Source: Hyphomicrobiales bacterium (GTDB lineage Bacteria > Pseudomonadota > Alphaproteobacteria > Rhizobiales > Xanthobacteraceae). Taken from it: DNA of 64,000 nucleotides. The notes beneath the pieces are model-generated. The model was not told the origin of the DNA. It did no database searches and saw only the letters and a program-made list of their open reading frames with translations. The DNA lies in NCBI GenBank assembly GCA_017305535.1, contig JAFKKN010000002.1, positions 496,001-560,000 of the forward strand, given 5' to 3'. A program made the position numbers and the translations under genes. This document shows positions 8,712-16,637 of the stretch, in pieces. How positions within the stretch are numbered: position 1 is the stretch's first letter; each line of letters begins with the position of its first letter.

Positions 8712-9251
8712 TCAGCGCGGCGACAGCACCATGACGACCTGACGGCCTTCGAACTTGGCGTCCTGCTCGACCTTGGCGATGTCGGCGACCTCGTCCTTCA
8801 CCTTGTTGAGCAGCTTGGTGCCGATGTCCTGGTGCGCCATCTCGCGGCCACGGTAGCGCAAGGTAATCTTGACCTTGTCGCCTTCCTCGAAGAACCGCTT
8901 CATCGCCCGCATCTTCACGTCGTAATCGTGGTCGTCGATCATCGGCCGGAGCTTGATCTCCTTGATCTCGACGATCTTCTGCTTCTTGCGCGCCTCGGCG
9001 GCCTTCTTCTGCGCCTGGAACTTGAACTTCCCGTAGTCCATGATCTTGCATACGGGAGGATTGTTGTTCGGCGAAATCTCCACCAGGTCCATGCCGGCTT
9101 CGGTGGCGAGCTTGATCGCGGCGATGGTTTCCACCACGCCGTGGTTGACCCCGTCCTGATCGATCAGCTGAACCTGGGCATTGCGGATTTCGTCGTTGGT
9201 GCGCGGCCCATCCTTGGCGGCGACGGGCGGGGCTCTGTTGGGACGGCGAAT
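8712..9251 (-). CDS. infC: translation initiation factor IF-3, with a non-canonical AUU start
   Basis: A 179-residue protein. No ATG, GTG or TTG fits the expected N terminus; the codon in the right place is ATT at 9251 (encoded I-R-R-P-N-R). A GGAG site lies 8 nt upstream. AUU-type starts are the known autoregulatory signature of infC, because IF-3 discriminates against them. IF3-N (about 20-90, [11 protein letters not shown] visible) and IF3-C (about 95-175, [13 protein letters not shown] and [10 protein letters not shown]) are intact. It prevents premature 50S joining and proofreads initiator tRNA. First gene of the infC-rpmI-rplT unit, divergent from the alpha/beta hydrolase gene. Confidence 0.93.
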   Translation of the reverse strand: MRRPNRAPPVAAKDGPRTNDEIRNAQVQLIDQDGVNHGVVETIAAIKLATEAGMDLVEISPNNNPPVCKIMDYGKFKFQAQKKAAEARKKQKIVEIKEIKLRPMIDDHDYDVKMRAMKRFFEEGDKVKITLRYRGREMAHQDIGTKLLNKVKDEVADIAKVEQDAKFEGRQVVMVLSPR

Positions 9252-9467
9252 GGGTGCTTCTCCAGAATTGTGAATGAAGGCTGTAGTTTGAAGGAAACCG
9301 CACCGGCGGGCAAGCATCGCAAGCCCTTGCGCGGCAAAACCCTTGCCACGCGGCATTTTGGTCACGCTGCCGTCGCGGTTCCCGCTCACGTAGCGCTCAC
9401 ATAGATTGCGCCGGGCGGTTACGCAAGCGACAGTGCGGCGCGCAACAGATCGACGGAGACACCATTC

Positions 9468-10271
9468 ATGACCAGTGCAACCGAGGCCGTGGCGGCGGCC
9501 GCGCCGGAGTTCGTCACGATCGGCGAGGGCGCGGCAAGCCGCCGGATCGCGGTGCGGGCGCGCAAGGGCAGCGCCCAGGGGAGCGGTGTACCCGGCCTGT
9601 TCTGGCTCAGCGGTTTCAATTCCGACATGGCGGGCACCAAGGCGGTGGCGCTGGATGCCTGGGCGGCGGAACAGGGCCGCGCCTGCGTGCGCTTCGATTA
9701 CTCCGGCCACGGCGAATCCGGGGGGCAATTCGTCGACGGCACCATCGGTCGCTGGGCGGAGGAGGCGCTCGCGGTATTCGACCGCTGCTGCAAGGGAGCG
9801 ATGGTCGCGGTCGGTTCCTCGATGGGCGGCTGGATCGCGCTTCTCGTTGCGCGCGAACTGAAGCGACGTGGCACGCCGCTCGCCGGCCTGGTGCTGATCG
9901 CACCGGCGCCGGACTTCACCGAGGAGCTGATGTGGAAGAATTTTCCGGACGCGGTAAAGCGCGAGATCGAATTGAACGGTGTGTGGATGCGGCCGTCGGA
10001 GTATGGCGATCCCTATCCGATCACGCGCGGGCTGATCGAGGACGGCCGCAAGCACCTGTTGCTCGGCGGCAGCATCGACATCGGTTGCCCGGTGCGAATC
10101 CTGCAAGGCGCGCAGGACCCCGACGTGCCGTGGCGCCATGCCTTTCGCCTCACCGAATGTCTGCCCAGCGATGACGTGGTGCTGACCATGGTGCAGGATG
10201 GCGACCACCGCCTGTCGCGGCCGCAGGACATCGCGCGACTCTTGGCGGCGGTGGGGGAGTTTTCGACCTGA
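9468..10271 (+). CDS. alpha/beta hydrolase
   Basis: A 267-residue cytoplasmic protein with no signal peptide. It has the nucleophile elbow G116-S-S118-M-G120, an oxyanion-region FDYSGHGES (76-84), and a C-terminal DGDHRLSR that supplies the catalytic histidine; the acid is probably in AQDPDVPW. It resembles palmitoyl-thioesterase ABHD10-type and general carboxylesterase hydrolases; the substrate is unknown. It stands alone, divergent from infC. Confidence 0.85.
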   Translation: MTSATEAVAAAAPEFVTIGEGAASRRIAVRARKGSAQGSGVPGLFWLSGFNSDMAGTKAVALDAWAAEQGRACVRFDYSGHGESGGQFVDGTIGRWAEEALAVFDRCCKGAMVAVGSSMGGWIALLVARELKRRGTPLAGLVLIAPAPDFTEELMWKNFPDAVKREIELNGVWMRPSEYGDPYPITRGLIEDGRKHLLLGGSIDIGCPVRILQGAQDPDVPWRHAFRLTECLPSDDVVLTMVQDGDHRLSRPQDIARLLAAVGEFST

Positions 10272-10303
10272 GCTGTTCTGAGTTCGTCATACCCGGATGA
10301 ATT

Positions 10304-10394
10304 CGTCATGCCCGGGCTTGTCCCGGGCATCCACGTCTTTCTAGGATAGCCATAAGCAAGACGTGGATGGCCGGAATAAATCCGGCCATGACGG
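10304..10394. repeat. palindromic extragenic repeat, family B copy 2
   Basis: Begins CGTCATGCCCGGGCTTGTCC and ends with the opposite GGCCGGAATAAATCCGGCCATGACGG arm; CCACGTC and GACGTGG pair in the middle. It lies between the alpha/beta hydrolase and SnoaL-like genes, and its last bases sit next to the ribosome site of the downstream gene. Confidence 0.8.
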
Positions 10395-10405
10395 GAGGAT
10401 GCGTC

Positions 10406-10873
10406 ATGGATGCGACAACGATGCTTCGCGAATTCTGCGATGCTGTTGAGCAACGTCAGGGTCAAAGGTTCGCAACACTCTTCACCGACGACGGAGTCTA
10501 TCACGACATATTCTACGGCGCGTTCGAAGGTCGCGCGAAAATCGCCGAATTGATCGACGACTGGTTCTATCGCACGGCGGAGGATTTTCGCTGGGTGATG
10601 CACGACCCGGTCAGCGACGGCAAAACGCTCTATGCGCGCTACACGTTCAGCTATCGCTCGAAACTGCCGGAAGCGAACGGCGCCCGCGCGATGTTCGAGG
10701 GCGTTTCGATCATGCAGCTTCGCGACGGTCTGATCGCGACCTATCACGAAGTCGCCAACACCGGGCCGGCGTTCGTCGATCTCAACTTCGCGCCGGAGCG
10801 TATCGCAAAGATCGTCGGCCGTCAGGGTGCGGCGTTGAAAGCGCGCGACGAGATGAAGCTGCATCTGAAGTGA
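10406..10873 (+). CDS. SnoaL-like/NTF2-fold protein
   Basis: A 155-residue protein. The ATG at 10406 follows GGGAGG by 7 nt; an upstream in-frame ATG lies inside the family B repeat and is not credible. The sequence has the NTF2-like pattern: an N-terminal helix pair (LREFCDAVEQRQ), a cone-forming beta sheet with GAFEGRAKIAELIDDWF, and later MFEGVSIMQLRDGLIATYHE. Such domains are small ligand-binding or isomerase/hydratase enzymes, so no specific reaction can be assigned. Cytoplasmic. Confidence 0.75.
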   Translation: MDATTMLREFCDAVEQRQGQRFATLFTDDGVYHDIFYGAFEGRAKIAELIDDWFYRTAEDFRWVMHDPVSDGKTLYARYTFSYRSKLPEANGARAMFEGVSIMQLRDGLIATYHEVANTGPAFVDLNFAPERIAKIVGRQGAALKARDEMKLHLK

Positions 10874-10924
10874 CGGCGTGGTGCCCGCCGCTGGCGCGCG
10901 ATCGGCTTGAATCGAAGCGCGTGT

Positions 10925-10962
10925 CGTCATCCTGAGGTGCGAGCGAAGCGAGCCTCGAAGGA
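10925..10962. repeat. palindromic extragenic repeat, family C copy 2
   Basis: Contains TCATCCTGAGGTGCGAG followed by CGAAGCGAGCCTCGAAGGAT; the same unit as at 2420-2462. It sits between two convergent genes. Confidence 0.6.
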
Positions 10963-10991
10963 TCGCGGCCGCCGGTTCCGCACATCATGGT

Positions 10992-11780
10992 CTACGGCGG
11001 CGGCGTGCTCATCATCTGGCGTTGCCCCAGCGCCGCCACGCTCGCGGTGCCGATCGGTCCCGCTGCGTCGTAGAGCCAGCATTCGCCGATGGCGACGCCG
11101 TCGGTGGCGTGGTGATTGACGACCTCGTAACCGATCCATTCCGTGACCGGCAGCCGGTGCAGATAAAGCGTGACGTCGCTGTTGATGTAGCCGAGGCCCC
11201 GATCGCCGGCATTGGCGAAGGGGCTGGCGAAATCCGCGCCGACCGCGACGCGCACGAACGGCGTGATCGGTACGCCTCCGACTACGTCGCGCACCTCGCT
11301 CATCCAGAGCTTGCGCGGGCCGACGGTGCCGATGCCGCCGGTGATGCGGCGGACCGCCCACATGCCGTTCATGCCGAGTCTCGGATCGGGCGGCGGCAGG
11401 TCGTCGGGTTTGGGCGCATCCCATGTCGGCGGCGACCAGACAGTGCCCGGCGGATTCTCGGTCCGGAGCAGTAACTGACACGACGCGCGCGCCATCGAGA
11501 CGCCACCGCTGAAAAACTCTGCTTCCACCACCTTGATGCGTTTGCCGTCGCGAACCAGTCGCGTGGTGACCTCGACCGGATCGAGGCCCGGCAGGCGGAA
11601 CATGTCGACGGTCAAGCGCGCCGGCACGTAGGCAACGTCGCCGTGACGTTCCTCGATGACGAAAGCCAGCAGGCCGACCACGACGCGGCCGTGCAGGGAA
11701 CTGCGATCCCACGGGCTGACGCCGATATCGGTGGGAACGAAGCCGTCACCATCGCGGGTGAAGAAGGGAACATTGCTCAT
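10992..11780 (-). CDS. TesB/4HBT-like acyl-CoA thioesterase family protein
   Basis: A 262-residue protein from the ATG at 11780 (a TTG four codons upstream is possible). It has two tandem hot-dog half-domains: residues about 10-110, with SLHGRVVVGLLAF and a PARLTVDMFRL strand, and about 145-255, with FVRVAVGADFASPFANAGD and YINSDVTLYLHRLP. This is the layout of TesB-like thioesterases that hydrolyse acyl-CoA or carry inactive halves. The substrate chain cannot be read from sequence. Its stop faces the SnoaL-like gene convergently. Confidence 0.75.
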   Translation of the reverse strand: MSNVPFFTRDGDGFVPTDIGVSPWDRSSLHGRVVVGLLAFVIEERHGDVAYVPARLTVDMFRLPGLDPVEVTTRLVRDGKRIKVVEAEFFSGGVSMARASCQLLLRTENPPGTVWSPPTWDAPKPDDLPPPDPRLGMNGMWAVRRITGGIGTVGPRKLWMSEVRDVVGGVPITPFVRVAVGADFASPFANAGDRGLGYINSDVTLYLHRLPVTEWIGYEVVNHHATDGVAIGECWLYDAAGPIGTASVAALGQRQMMSTPPP

Positions 11781-11842
11781 GACGCCGAGCAATGCCGGGC
11801 CTGGGCCGTGAAATCAAGGCGGGGGTTATTGGCGCGGGGGTT

Positions 11843-12535
11843 TCAGAAATCGAGGTCGACGTAGCTCTGCGAGGCGGGGACGCCGGCCAGCCATTCCGAC
11901 AGCAGTGGCCGGAACGAGGGGCGCGACTTGATCCGCGCGTACCAGGATTTCGCGGCGTCGTCCTCGTTCCACGGCACATCGCCGAGGTAATCGATCGCGG
12001 AGAGGTGCGCGGCGGCGGCGAGGTCGGCATAGGTCAGGCGGTCGCCGGCGAGAAAGTTCCGGGTCCGCGCCAGCCAGCCGATATAGGAGAGGTGGTAACG
12101 GACATTGGCCTTGGCGGCGCGCATCACGTCGGCCGAAGGTGCCCCGCCGCCGTCCTCCTCGCTCATGAAGCGCTTGTAGATGCGTTCCGTCACCAGCGGG
12201 TTGGAGGCTTCCTCGAAGAACTTTTCGTTGAACCAGGCGGTGAGCCGCCGCACCTCGATGCGCTCGGCCATGGATTGCGGCAGCAGGCGGCGGTCGCCGC
12301 GCGCCTCGCCGCAGACCTCGTCGAGATATTCGGCGATCAGACTGACGCCGGGAACCGGGGGAACGCCGTCGGCGGTCAGCACCGGCGTGGTGCCGGCCGG
12401 ATTCATGATCAGGAACTCTTCGCGCCGCTCCCAGGTCCGTTCCTCTGACAACGTCAGGTCAAGCCCGTATTCGCCGAGCGCGAGGCGAATGAAACGCGAG
12501 TGAGGGCAGAACGGATGATGGAACAGCGTGAGCAT
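11843..12535 (-). CDS. glutathione S-transferase family protein
   Basis: A 230-residue protein. The N-terminal thioredoxin-like domain (1-80) has FHHPFCPHSR with C10 in the catalytic position, the cis-proline region NPAGTTPVL, and a PGVSLIAEYL glutathione-binding segment. The C-terminal all-helical domain runs about 95-220, with the conserved GDRLTYADLAAAA. It is a cytoplasmic GST-like enzyme for glutathione conjugation or thiol exchange; the true substrate is unknown. It starts 220 bp from divergent uppP. Confidence 0.88.
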   Translation of the reverse strand: MLTLFHHPFCPHSRFIRLALGEYGLDLTLSEERTWERREEFLIMNPAGTTPVLTADGVPPVPGVSLIAEYLDEVCGEARGDRRLLPQSMAERIEVRRLTAWFNEKFFEEASNPLVTERIYKRFMSEEDGGGAPSADVMRAAKANVRYHLSYIGWLARTRNFLAGDRLTYADLAAAAHLSAIDYLGDVPWNEDDAAKSWYARIKSRPSFRPLLSEWLAGVPASQSYVDLDF

Positions 12536-12755
12536 CGGGTCCTTAGATAGGTTTTCGTCCTTAACAAAGCGTCTCCGGCGGGCCGGAATCGCTAGGCCGG
12601 CAAGCGGCGCGGGTTTTCCTTACGCCTGAAGGCGACGCAACCGAAGCACGGGATTCAGGCAGGCGGCCTGCGTATTTTGCCATTGCGGCCGTGGGGCGAA
12701 TAGGCGAGAAGAACCGGCATTTTCGTGCCCCTCTCGGCTGAAAGCGAAAGTTCCC

Positions 12756-13562
12756 ATGATATCTGATGCCATTCGCGCGGTGATCCTTGGCGTTGTCGAG
12801 GGTGTCACCGAATTTCTGCCGGTGTCGTCGACCGGCCATCTGCTGCTGGTCGAACGTTTTTTCGATATGGGCGGAGATGATTTCTGGAAGAGCTTCGCGA
12901 TCCTGATTCAGCTCGGTGCGATCCTCGCCATTCTCGCCATCTATTTTGTCAAATTGTGGCAGGTGGCGCTGGGCATGTTCACCGATCCGGCCGCACGCCG
13001 CTTCGTCATCGGCGTGCTGGTGGCGTTCTTGCCGGCCGCGGTGATCGGCGGCCTGCTCGGCGGCTACATCAAGAGCTATCTGTTCAACCCGTGGGTGGTG
13101 TGCTTCTCGCTGATCCTCGGCGGCGCGGTGCTGATGTGGGTCGATCAACTCGATCTCAAGCCGCGTTTGCACGACGCCACGACTTTCCCGCTGCCGACCT
13201 ATCTCGCCATCGGCTTCGCGCAATGCACCGCCATGATCCCCGGCGTGTCGCGTTCCGGCGCCACCATCGTCGCGGCGATGTTGCTTGGCGCCGACAAGCG
13301 CGCCTCGGCGGAATTCTCGTTCTTCCTGGCGATCCCGACCATGCTCGGCGCCTTCGTCTACGACCTCTACAAGAGCCGGCACGAGATGACGCTGGATCAC
13401 TCCTACATCATCGCCATCGGCTTCGTGGTGTCGTTCATCACCGCGATCATCGTGGTGAAGGCGTTCCTGAATTACGTCACCCGCAACGGATTTACGTTCT
13501 TCGCCTGGTGGCGCGTGATCGTCGGCACGCTGGGCCTGATCGCGCTGGCGCTGGGGTTCTGA
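12756..13562 (+). CDS. uppP: undecaprenyl-diphosphatase
   Basis: A 268-residue, eight-segment inner-membrane protein of the BacA/UppP family. The conserved catalytic motifs are EGVTEFLPVSSTGHL (15-29) and PGVSRSGATI (about 163-172). It removes a phosphate from undecaprenyl pyrophosphate, recycling the lipid carrier for peptidoglycan and LPS synthesis. The final residues WWRVIVGTLGLIALALGF are a normal C-terminal segment. It is followed by a family A palindromic repeat. Confidence 0.97.
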   Translation: MISDAIRAVILGVVEGVTEFLPVSSTGHLLLVERFFDMGGDDFWKSFAILIQLGAILAILAIYFVKLWQVALGMFTDPAARRFVIGVLVAFLPAAVIGGLLGGYIKSYLFNPWVVCFSLILGGAVLMWVDQLDLKPRLHDATTFPLPTYLAIGFAQCTAMIPGVSRSGATIVAAMLLGADKRASAEFSFFLAIPTMLGAFVYDLYKSRHEMTLDHSYIIAIGFVVSFITAIIVVKAFLNYVTRNGFTFFAWWRVIVGTLGLIALALGF

Positions 13563-13574
13563 GCGATATTTTTT

Positions 13575-13700
13575 GTCGTCCCCGCGTAGGCGGGGACCCA
13601 TTACGCCTGGCTTTGGTTGTCATCGCAGGGGCGTGCAACAGACGCTTTCCCTGCATCGCTGCCGCTGCGGAGACTGGGTCCCCGCCTGCGCGGGGACGAC
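13575..13700. repeat. palindromic extragenic repeat, family A copy 2
   Basis: Left end GTCGTCCCCGCGTAGGCGGGGACCC, right end the inverted form, about 75 bp between. It is nearly collinear with the copy at 2549-2674, including the CTGCGGAG(A/T)CTGGGTCCCCGCCTGCGCGGGG right arm. It lies between the convergent uppP and NDUFA9-like genes. Confidence 0.8.
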
Positions 13701-13757
13701 TCGCGAAAGGGGTATGCTGAGCAACGAACGTTGTGCCGGAGACGGCTCGCGTAACGC

Positions 13758-14738
13758 TTACGCGTTCTTGCGCTGGAATTGGCCCTGCGGCCGGAACATC
13801 CACAGGTACTGCGGGGCGACGGCCTCGAGCGAATCCGGCGCGATGCCGAGTCCTTCCAGCGTCAGCCCGGCGGCCTTCGCGGCATCCGACACCACGTTGT
13901 CGGATTGCAGCAAGGTCACCTGATCACGGGTCAGCGTGAACGGCGACGGCGCGAATTGCAGGACCAGCGCCTTGAGCTTGGCGAGGCCGAACGGCAGCGG
14001 GATCAGCGCGCGTTCGCGATCGGTGATCGCCAGAATGATTTGGTTGATCTCGCGCAAGGTCAGCACTTCCGGCCCGCCGAGTTCATAGGTCGCGCCCGCC
14101 TTCGCCGTGCCGTCCACCGCATCGGCGATGGCGCTGGCGACGTCGCCGGCATAGACCGGCTGCATCCTGGTTTCGCCGCCGCCGATCAGCGGCAGCACCG
14201 GCATCATCCGCGCCAGCGAGGCGAAGCGGTTGGTGAAATCGTCTTCCGGGCCGAACACCACCGACGGCCGTACGATGATGCTGTCCGGCGCCGCCTCGCG
14301 CACGGCGGCCTCGCCGGCGGCTTTCGAGCGGGCATAGGCGGAAGCCGATTCGGCGTCGGCGCCGATCGCCGAGACGTGCACCAGCCGGGCCCCGGCGGCG
14401 GTCGCGGCCTGCGCCACGGCGCCGGCGCCCTTGACGTGGACGGCATCGAAAGTCTGCGCGCCGCTGCCGGCAAGGATGCCGACCAGGTTGACGACGACGC
14501 TGGCGCCGCGCGTCGCGGCGTCCACCGAGGCCGGATAGCGCAGATTGGCCTGCACGGCGTGGATCTGGCCGACCTTGCCGAGCGGTTGCAGATGGCCTGC
14601 AAGCTCGGGTCGGCGCACGCCGACGCGGATGCGATAACCGCGCTTGGCCAGTGCGCGGACGACATGCCGCCCCAGAAAACCCGAACCGCCGAACACGGTG
14701 ACGAGGGTATCTGAATTCGAGGTCACGTAGGACGACAT
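13758..14738 (-). CDS. NDUFA9-like NAD(P)-binding protein (complex I-associated, atypical SDR)
   Basis: A 326-residue atypical short-chain dehydrogenase-like protein. The Rossmann glycine motif GGSGFLG is at 17-23, preceded by a beta strand. It matches the NDUFA9/39-kDa subunit family, which in mitochondria is an accessory subunit of NADH:ubiquinone oxidoreductase that binds NADPH and stabilises the matrix arm. In alphaproteobacteria the gene is usually unlinked to the nuo operon, as here. Its role as a complex I assembly factor is inferred from the family. Confidence 0.85.
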   Translation of the reverse strand: MSSYVTSNSDTLVTVFGGSGFLGRHVVRALAKRGYRIRVGVRRPELAGHLQPLGKVGQIHAVQANLRYPASVDAATRGASVVVNLVGILAGSGAQTFDAVHVKGAGAVAQAATAAGARLVHVSAIGADAESASAYARSKAAGEAAVREAAPDSIIVRPSVVFGPEDDFTNRFASLARMMPVLPLIGGGETRMQPVYAGDVASAIADAVDGTAKAGATYELGGPEVLTLREINQIILAITDRERALIPLPFGLAKLKALVLQFAPSPFTLTRDQVTLLQSDNVVSDAAKAAGLTLEGLGIAPDSLEAVAPQYLWMFRPQGQFQRKNA

Positions 14739-14937
14739 GGAATCACCTCAACCGGCCCAATGGCCCCGATGCAGCAAAGCCGCGGCTGTTTCGGCCGCTG
14801 TATAGCGGATTTGCGGCGGGCATGGCAATTTTCGGCCATGCGATTCGGGTGGCGCGACCCCTGCGAGGCGGGACTCTGCGGGAAGCCGCGTTTTGCCGTT
14901 TGACAACTGCGCGGCCGATCCGTATCAACCGGCCCGG

Positions 14938-15024
<87 letters not shown>

Positions 15025-15107
15025 CTCTTTTTGAGTCCGCCCTCCCAATCAGTACATCCTATTCAAAGGCTTTTGCATTGCCCCCGGCTGTGCCTGCGCA
15101 TGGGGCC

Positions 15108-15656
15108 TCACTGCCTTGGCCGCGTGCCAGAGTCACAAGCTCTTATCGTCTCCCCGGTCGCGTGGTCGAACAGCGTCGGATCGCCCATGGCATGGGACAT
15201 CAGCAACGCGCCCTGCAGGGCGCTCGAAAACACCAGGGCACGCTTTTCCGGTTCGTCCGCGCCCGATCCGGCGAAGGCCGAGATCAGCCAATCCCGGCAA
15301 GCGATAAAGTAGTCCTTGAGGGCCGCGCCGACGGGCTCCGGCAAGCCGGCGTGCTCGGCGGCCAATATTCCGCAAAGACAAATCCCCGCCTGCGAGAGTT
15401 TTGTTTTGTAGGCGTCGCAGACGGCGCCGAGCTTGTCCGCCAACGCGCGGTCATCTCCGGCGTCGCCGAAGGCCGCCAGCATTTCCTCCCGGTAATTCCG
15501 CATCAGGCCGACGGCGAGATCGGCCTTGGTCGGAAAATGATAGTGCACGCTGGCGCTTTTGATCCCGACGTCCGCGGCGAGATCGCGAAAGCTGAAGCCG
15601 TGAAATCCGTCGCGCCGCATCCGCGCCTCGGCCGCCTTCAGAATGGCATCCTTCAT
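15108..15656 (-). CDS. TetR-family transcriptional repressor
   Basis: A 182-residue protein from ATG 15656 (a GTG at 15665 is an alternative). Residues about 3-50 form the TetR helix-turn-helix, with FSFRDLAADVGIKSASVHYHF across the recognition helix. The C-terminal half is the ligand-binding/dimerisation domain, with two cysteines in GICLCGILAAEH that could sense an electrophile. It is divergent from a SnoaL-like gene. The gap holds two near-identical palindromic operators 50 bp apart, so it probably represses itself and the neighbour. The inducer is unknown. Confidence 0.9.
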   Translation of the reverse strand: MKDAILKAAEARMRRDGFHGFSFRDLAADVGIKSASVHYHFPTKADLAVGLMRNYREEMLAAFGDAGDDRALADKLGAVCDAYKTKLSQAGICLCGILAAEHAGLPEPVGAALKDYFIACRDWLISAFAGSGADEPEKRALVFSSALQGALLMSHAMGDPTLFDHATGETIRACDSGTRPRQ

Positions 15657-15670
15657 CGTGTCCACCCACG

Positions 15671-15690
15671 TGTCTATCTATCGATAGATA
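15671..15690. promoter_or_regulatory. operator 1 of the TetR regulator
   Basis: TGTCTATCTATCGATAGATA. Positions 15675-15690 form a perfect 16-bp palindrome. It lies in the leader of the tetR gene and upstream of the -35 box of the divergent gene. The first ten bases are identical to those of operator 2. Confidence 0.8.
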
Positions 15691-15695
15691 TATTA

Positions 15696-15723
15696 TTGAC
15701 AGGCGATTTCCATGGGATATTGT
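15696..15723 (+). promoter_or_regulatory. promoter of the divergent SnoaL-like gene
   Basis: TTGACA at 15696-15701 and TATTGT at 15718-15723, 16 bp apart. The -10 box overlaps operator 2, so repressor binding would block RNA polymerase. Predicted from sequence only. Confidence 0.55.
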
Positions 15724-15740
15724 CTATCTACTGATAGATA
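15721..15740. promoter_or_regulatory. operator 2 of the TetR regulator
   Basis: TGTCTATCTACTGATAGATA, identical to operator 1 except for the two central bases, which are swapped. It starts exactly 50 bp after operator 1, close to five helical turns, so both repressor dimers would bind roughly the same DNA face. Confidence 0.8.
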
Positions 15741-15759
15741 GATAGTCGGGAGCCAGACC

Positions 15760-16134
15760 ATGACCGCGTCCAACAAGGAAATCGTGCTCGACGTCTTGAA
15801 AAGAGCTTTCGTCGATCGCGATCCGACGGTCGTCGCGGAGTATTTCGGCGCGAACTACAAGCAGCACAACCCGGTGATCCTGGACGGCCCGTCCGCCATC
15901 GCCGGCATGATCCCGACCCTCACCAGCCTGACCTATGAACCCGGCATGGCGGTCGCGGACGGCGACCTCGTCATGGTCCATGGCCGCTATACCGGCTGGG
16001 GACCGAAACCGATGGTCGCCGTCGATATCTTTCGCGTCGAGGGCGGCAAAGTGGTGGAGCACTGGGACGTGATGCAGGAGGAGGTTCCGGCCGCCGACAC
16101 GGCGAGCGGCAACGCCATGTTCACGAGGCCCTGA
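15760..16134 (+). CDS. SnoaL-like polyketide cyclase/NTF2-fold protein, probable TetR target
   Basis: A 124-residue protein of the predicted SnoaL-like aldol-condensation family. It shows the N-terminal helix NKEIVLDVLKRAF, the YKQHNP pattern typical of the family (about residues 33-38), and the C-terminal VDIFRVEGGKVVEHWDVMQ with the conserved H-W-D. The catalytic acid and histidine are probably H36, H97 and D99. The reaction is unknown. It is the only gene under the divergent operator-controlled promoter, so it is likely the regulated target. Confidence 0.85.
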   Translation: MTASNKEIVLDVLKRAFVDRDPTVVAEYFGANYKQHNPVILDGPSAIAGMIPTLTSLTYEPGMAVADGDLVMVHGRYTGWGPKPMVAVDIFRVEGGKVVEHWDVMQEEVPAADTASGNAMFTRP

Positions 16135-16289
16135 CGGACGAGGCAGCCCTTCGCCGCATGTTCTTTCCGCATGGATCGCGGCGCCGAACGGGCCGCTTGC
16201 CCCAAGCCCTGCCGAAATCGACGTGGTGCGGGAACCGCGACGGGCGTATGGTCCGGTGCTGTGGCAAATGTCCACAGGGAGCATCGCGG

Positions 16290-16556
16290 ATGTTCGGGAA
16301 ATTGATCATCGTGGCCGGCGCCGTCGCGGCGCTCGGCAGTTTATCGCTGGCAACAAATGCGTCGGCGGGAGGCCGTGGCGGGCAAGGCCAGCGGCCCACC
16401 TACACGGTCAAGAACGGCAACCTGAATCTCGGTGGCAAGCCGCCATCGAATTACACTTCCGCGCGGGGTGTTCCCGGTTCGGCGACCACCAACAACGGCA
16501 ATTTCGGCGCGCACGGGCCGTATATCGGCATGAAATGGATCGGCAACGTTCCTTAA
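16290..16556 (+). CDS. small secreted protein, function unknown
   Basis: An 88-residue protein. Signal peptide: hydrophobic core about 5-20, predicted cleavage after ASA at 24-26. The mature part (about 62 residues) is Gly/Asn-rich, with NGNLNLGGKPPSNYTS and NNGNFGAHGPYIGMKWIG and no cysteines. I do not recognise the family. The ATG at 16290 has a CAGGGA site upstream. It is followed within 82 bp by the secreted esterase on the same strand. Confidence 0.65.
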   Translation: MFGKLIIVAGAVAALGSLSLATNASAGGRGGQGQRPTYTVKNGNLNLGGKPPSNYTSARGVPGSATTNNGNFGAHGPYIGMKWIGNVP

Positions 16557-16637
16557 GACGCAACGGGCGCAACGATCTTGGCAAAGGTTTCGGCGGGTGC
16601 GAACTTCGCGGGCCGCGAGGCTGCGGAGCCGATTGTC

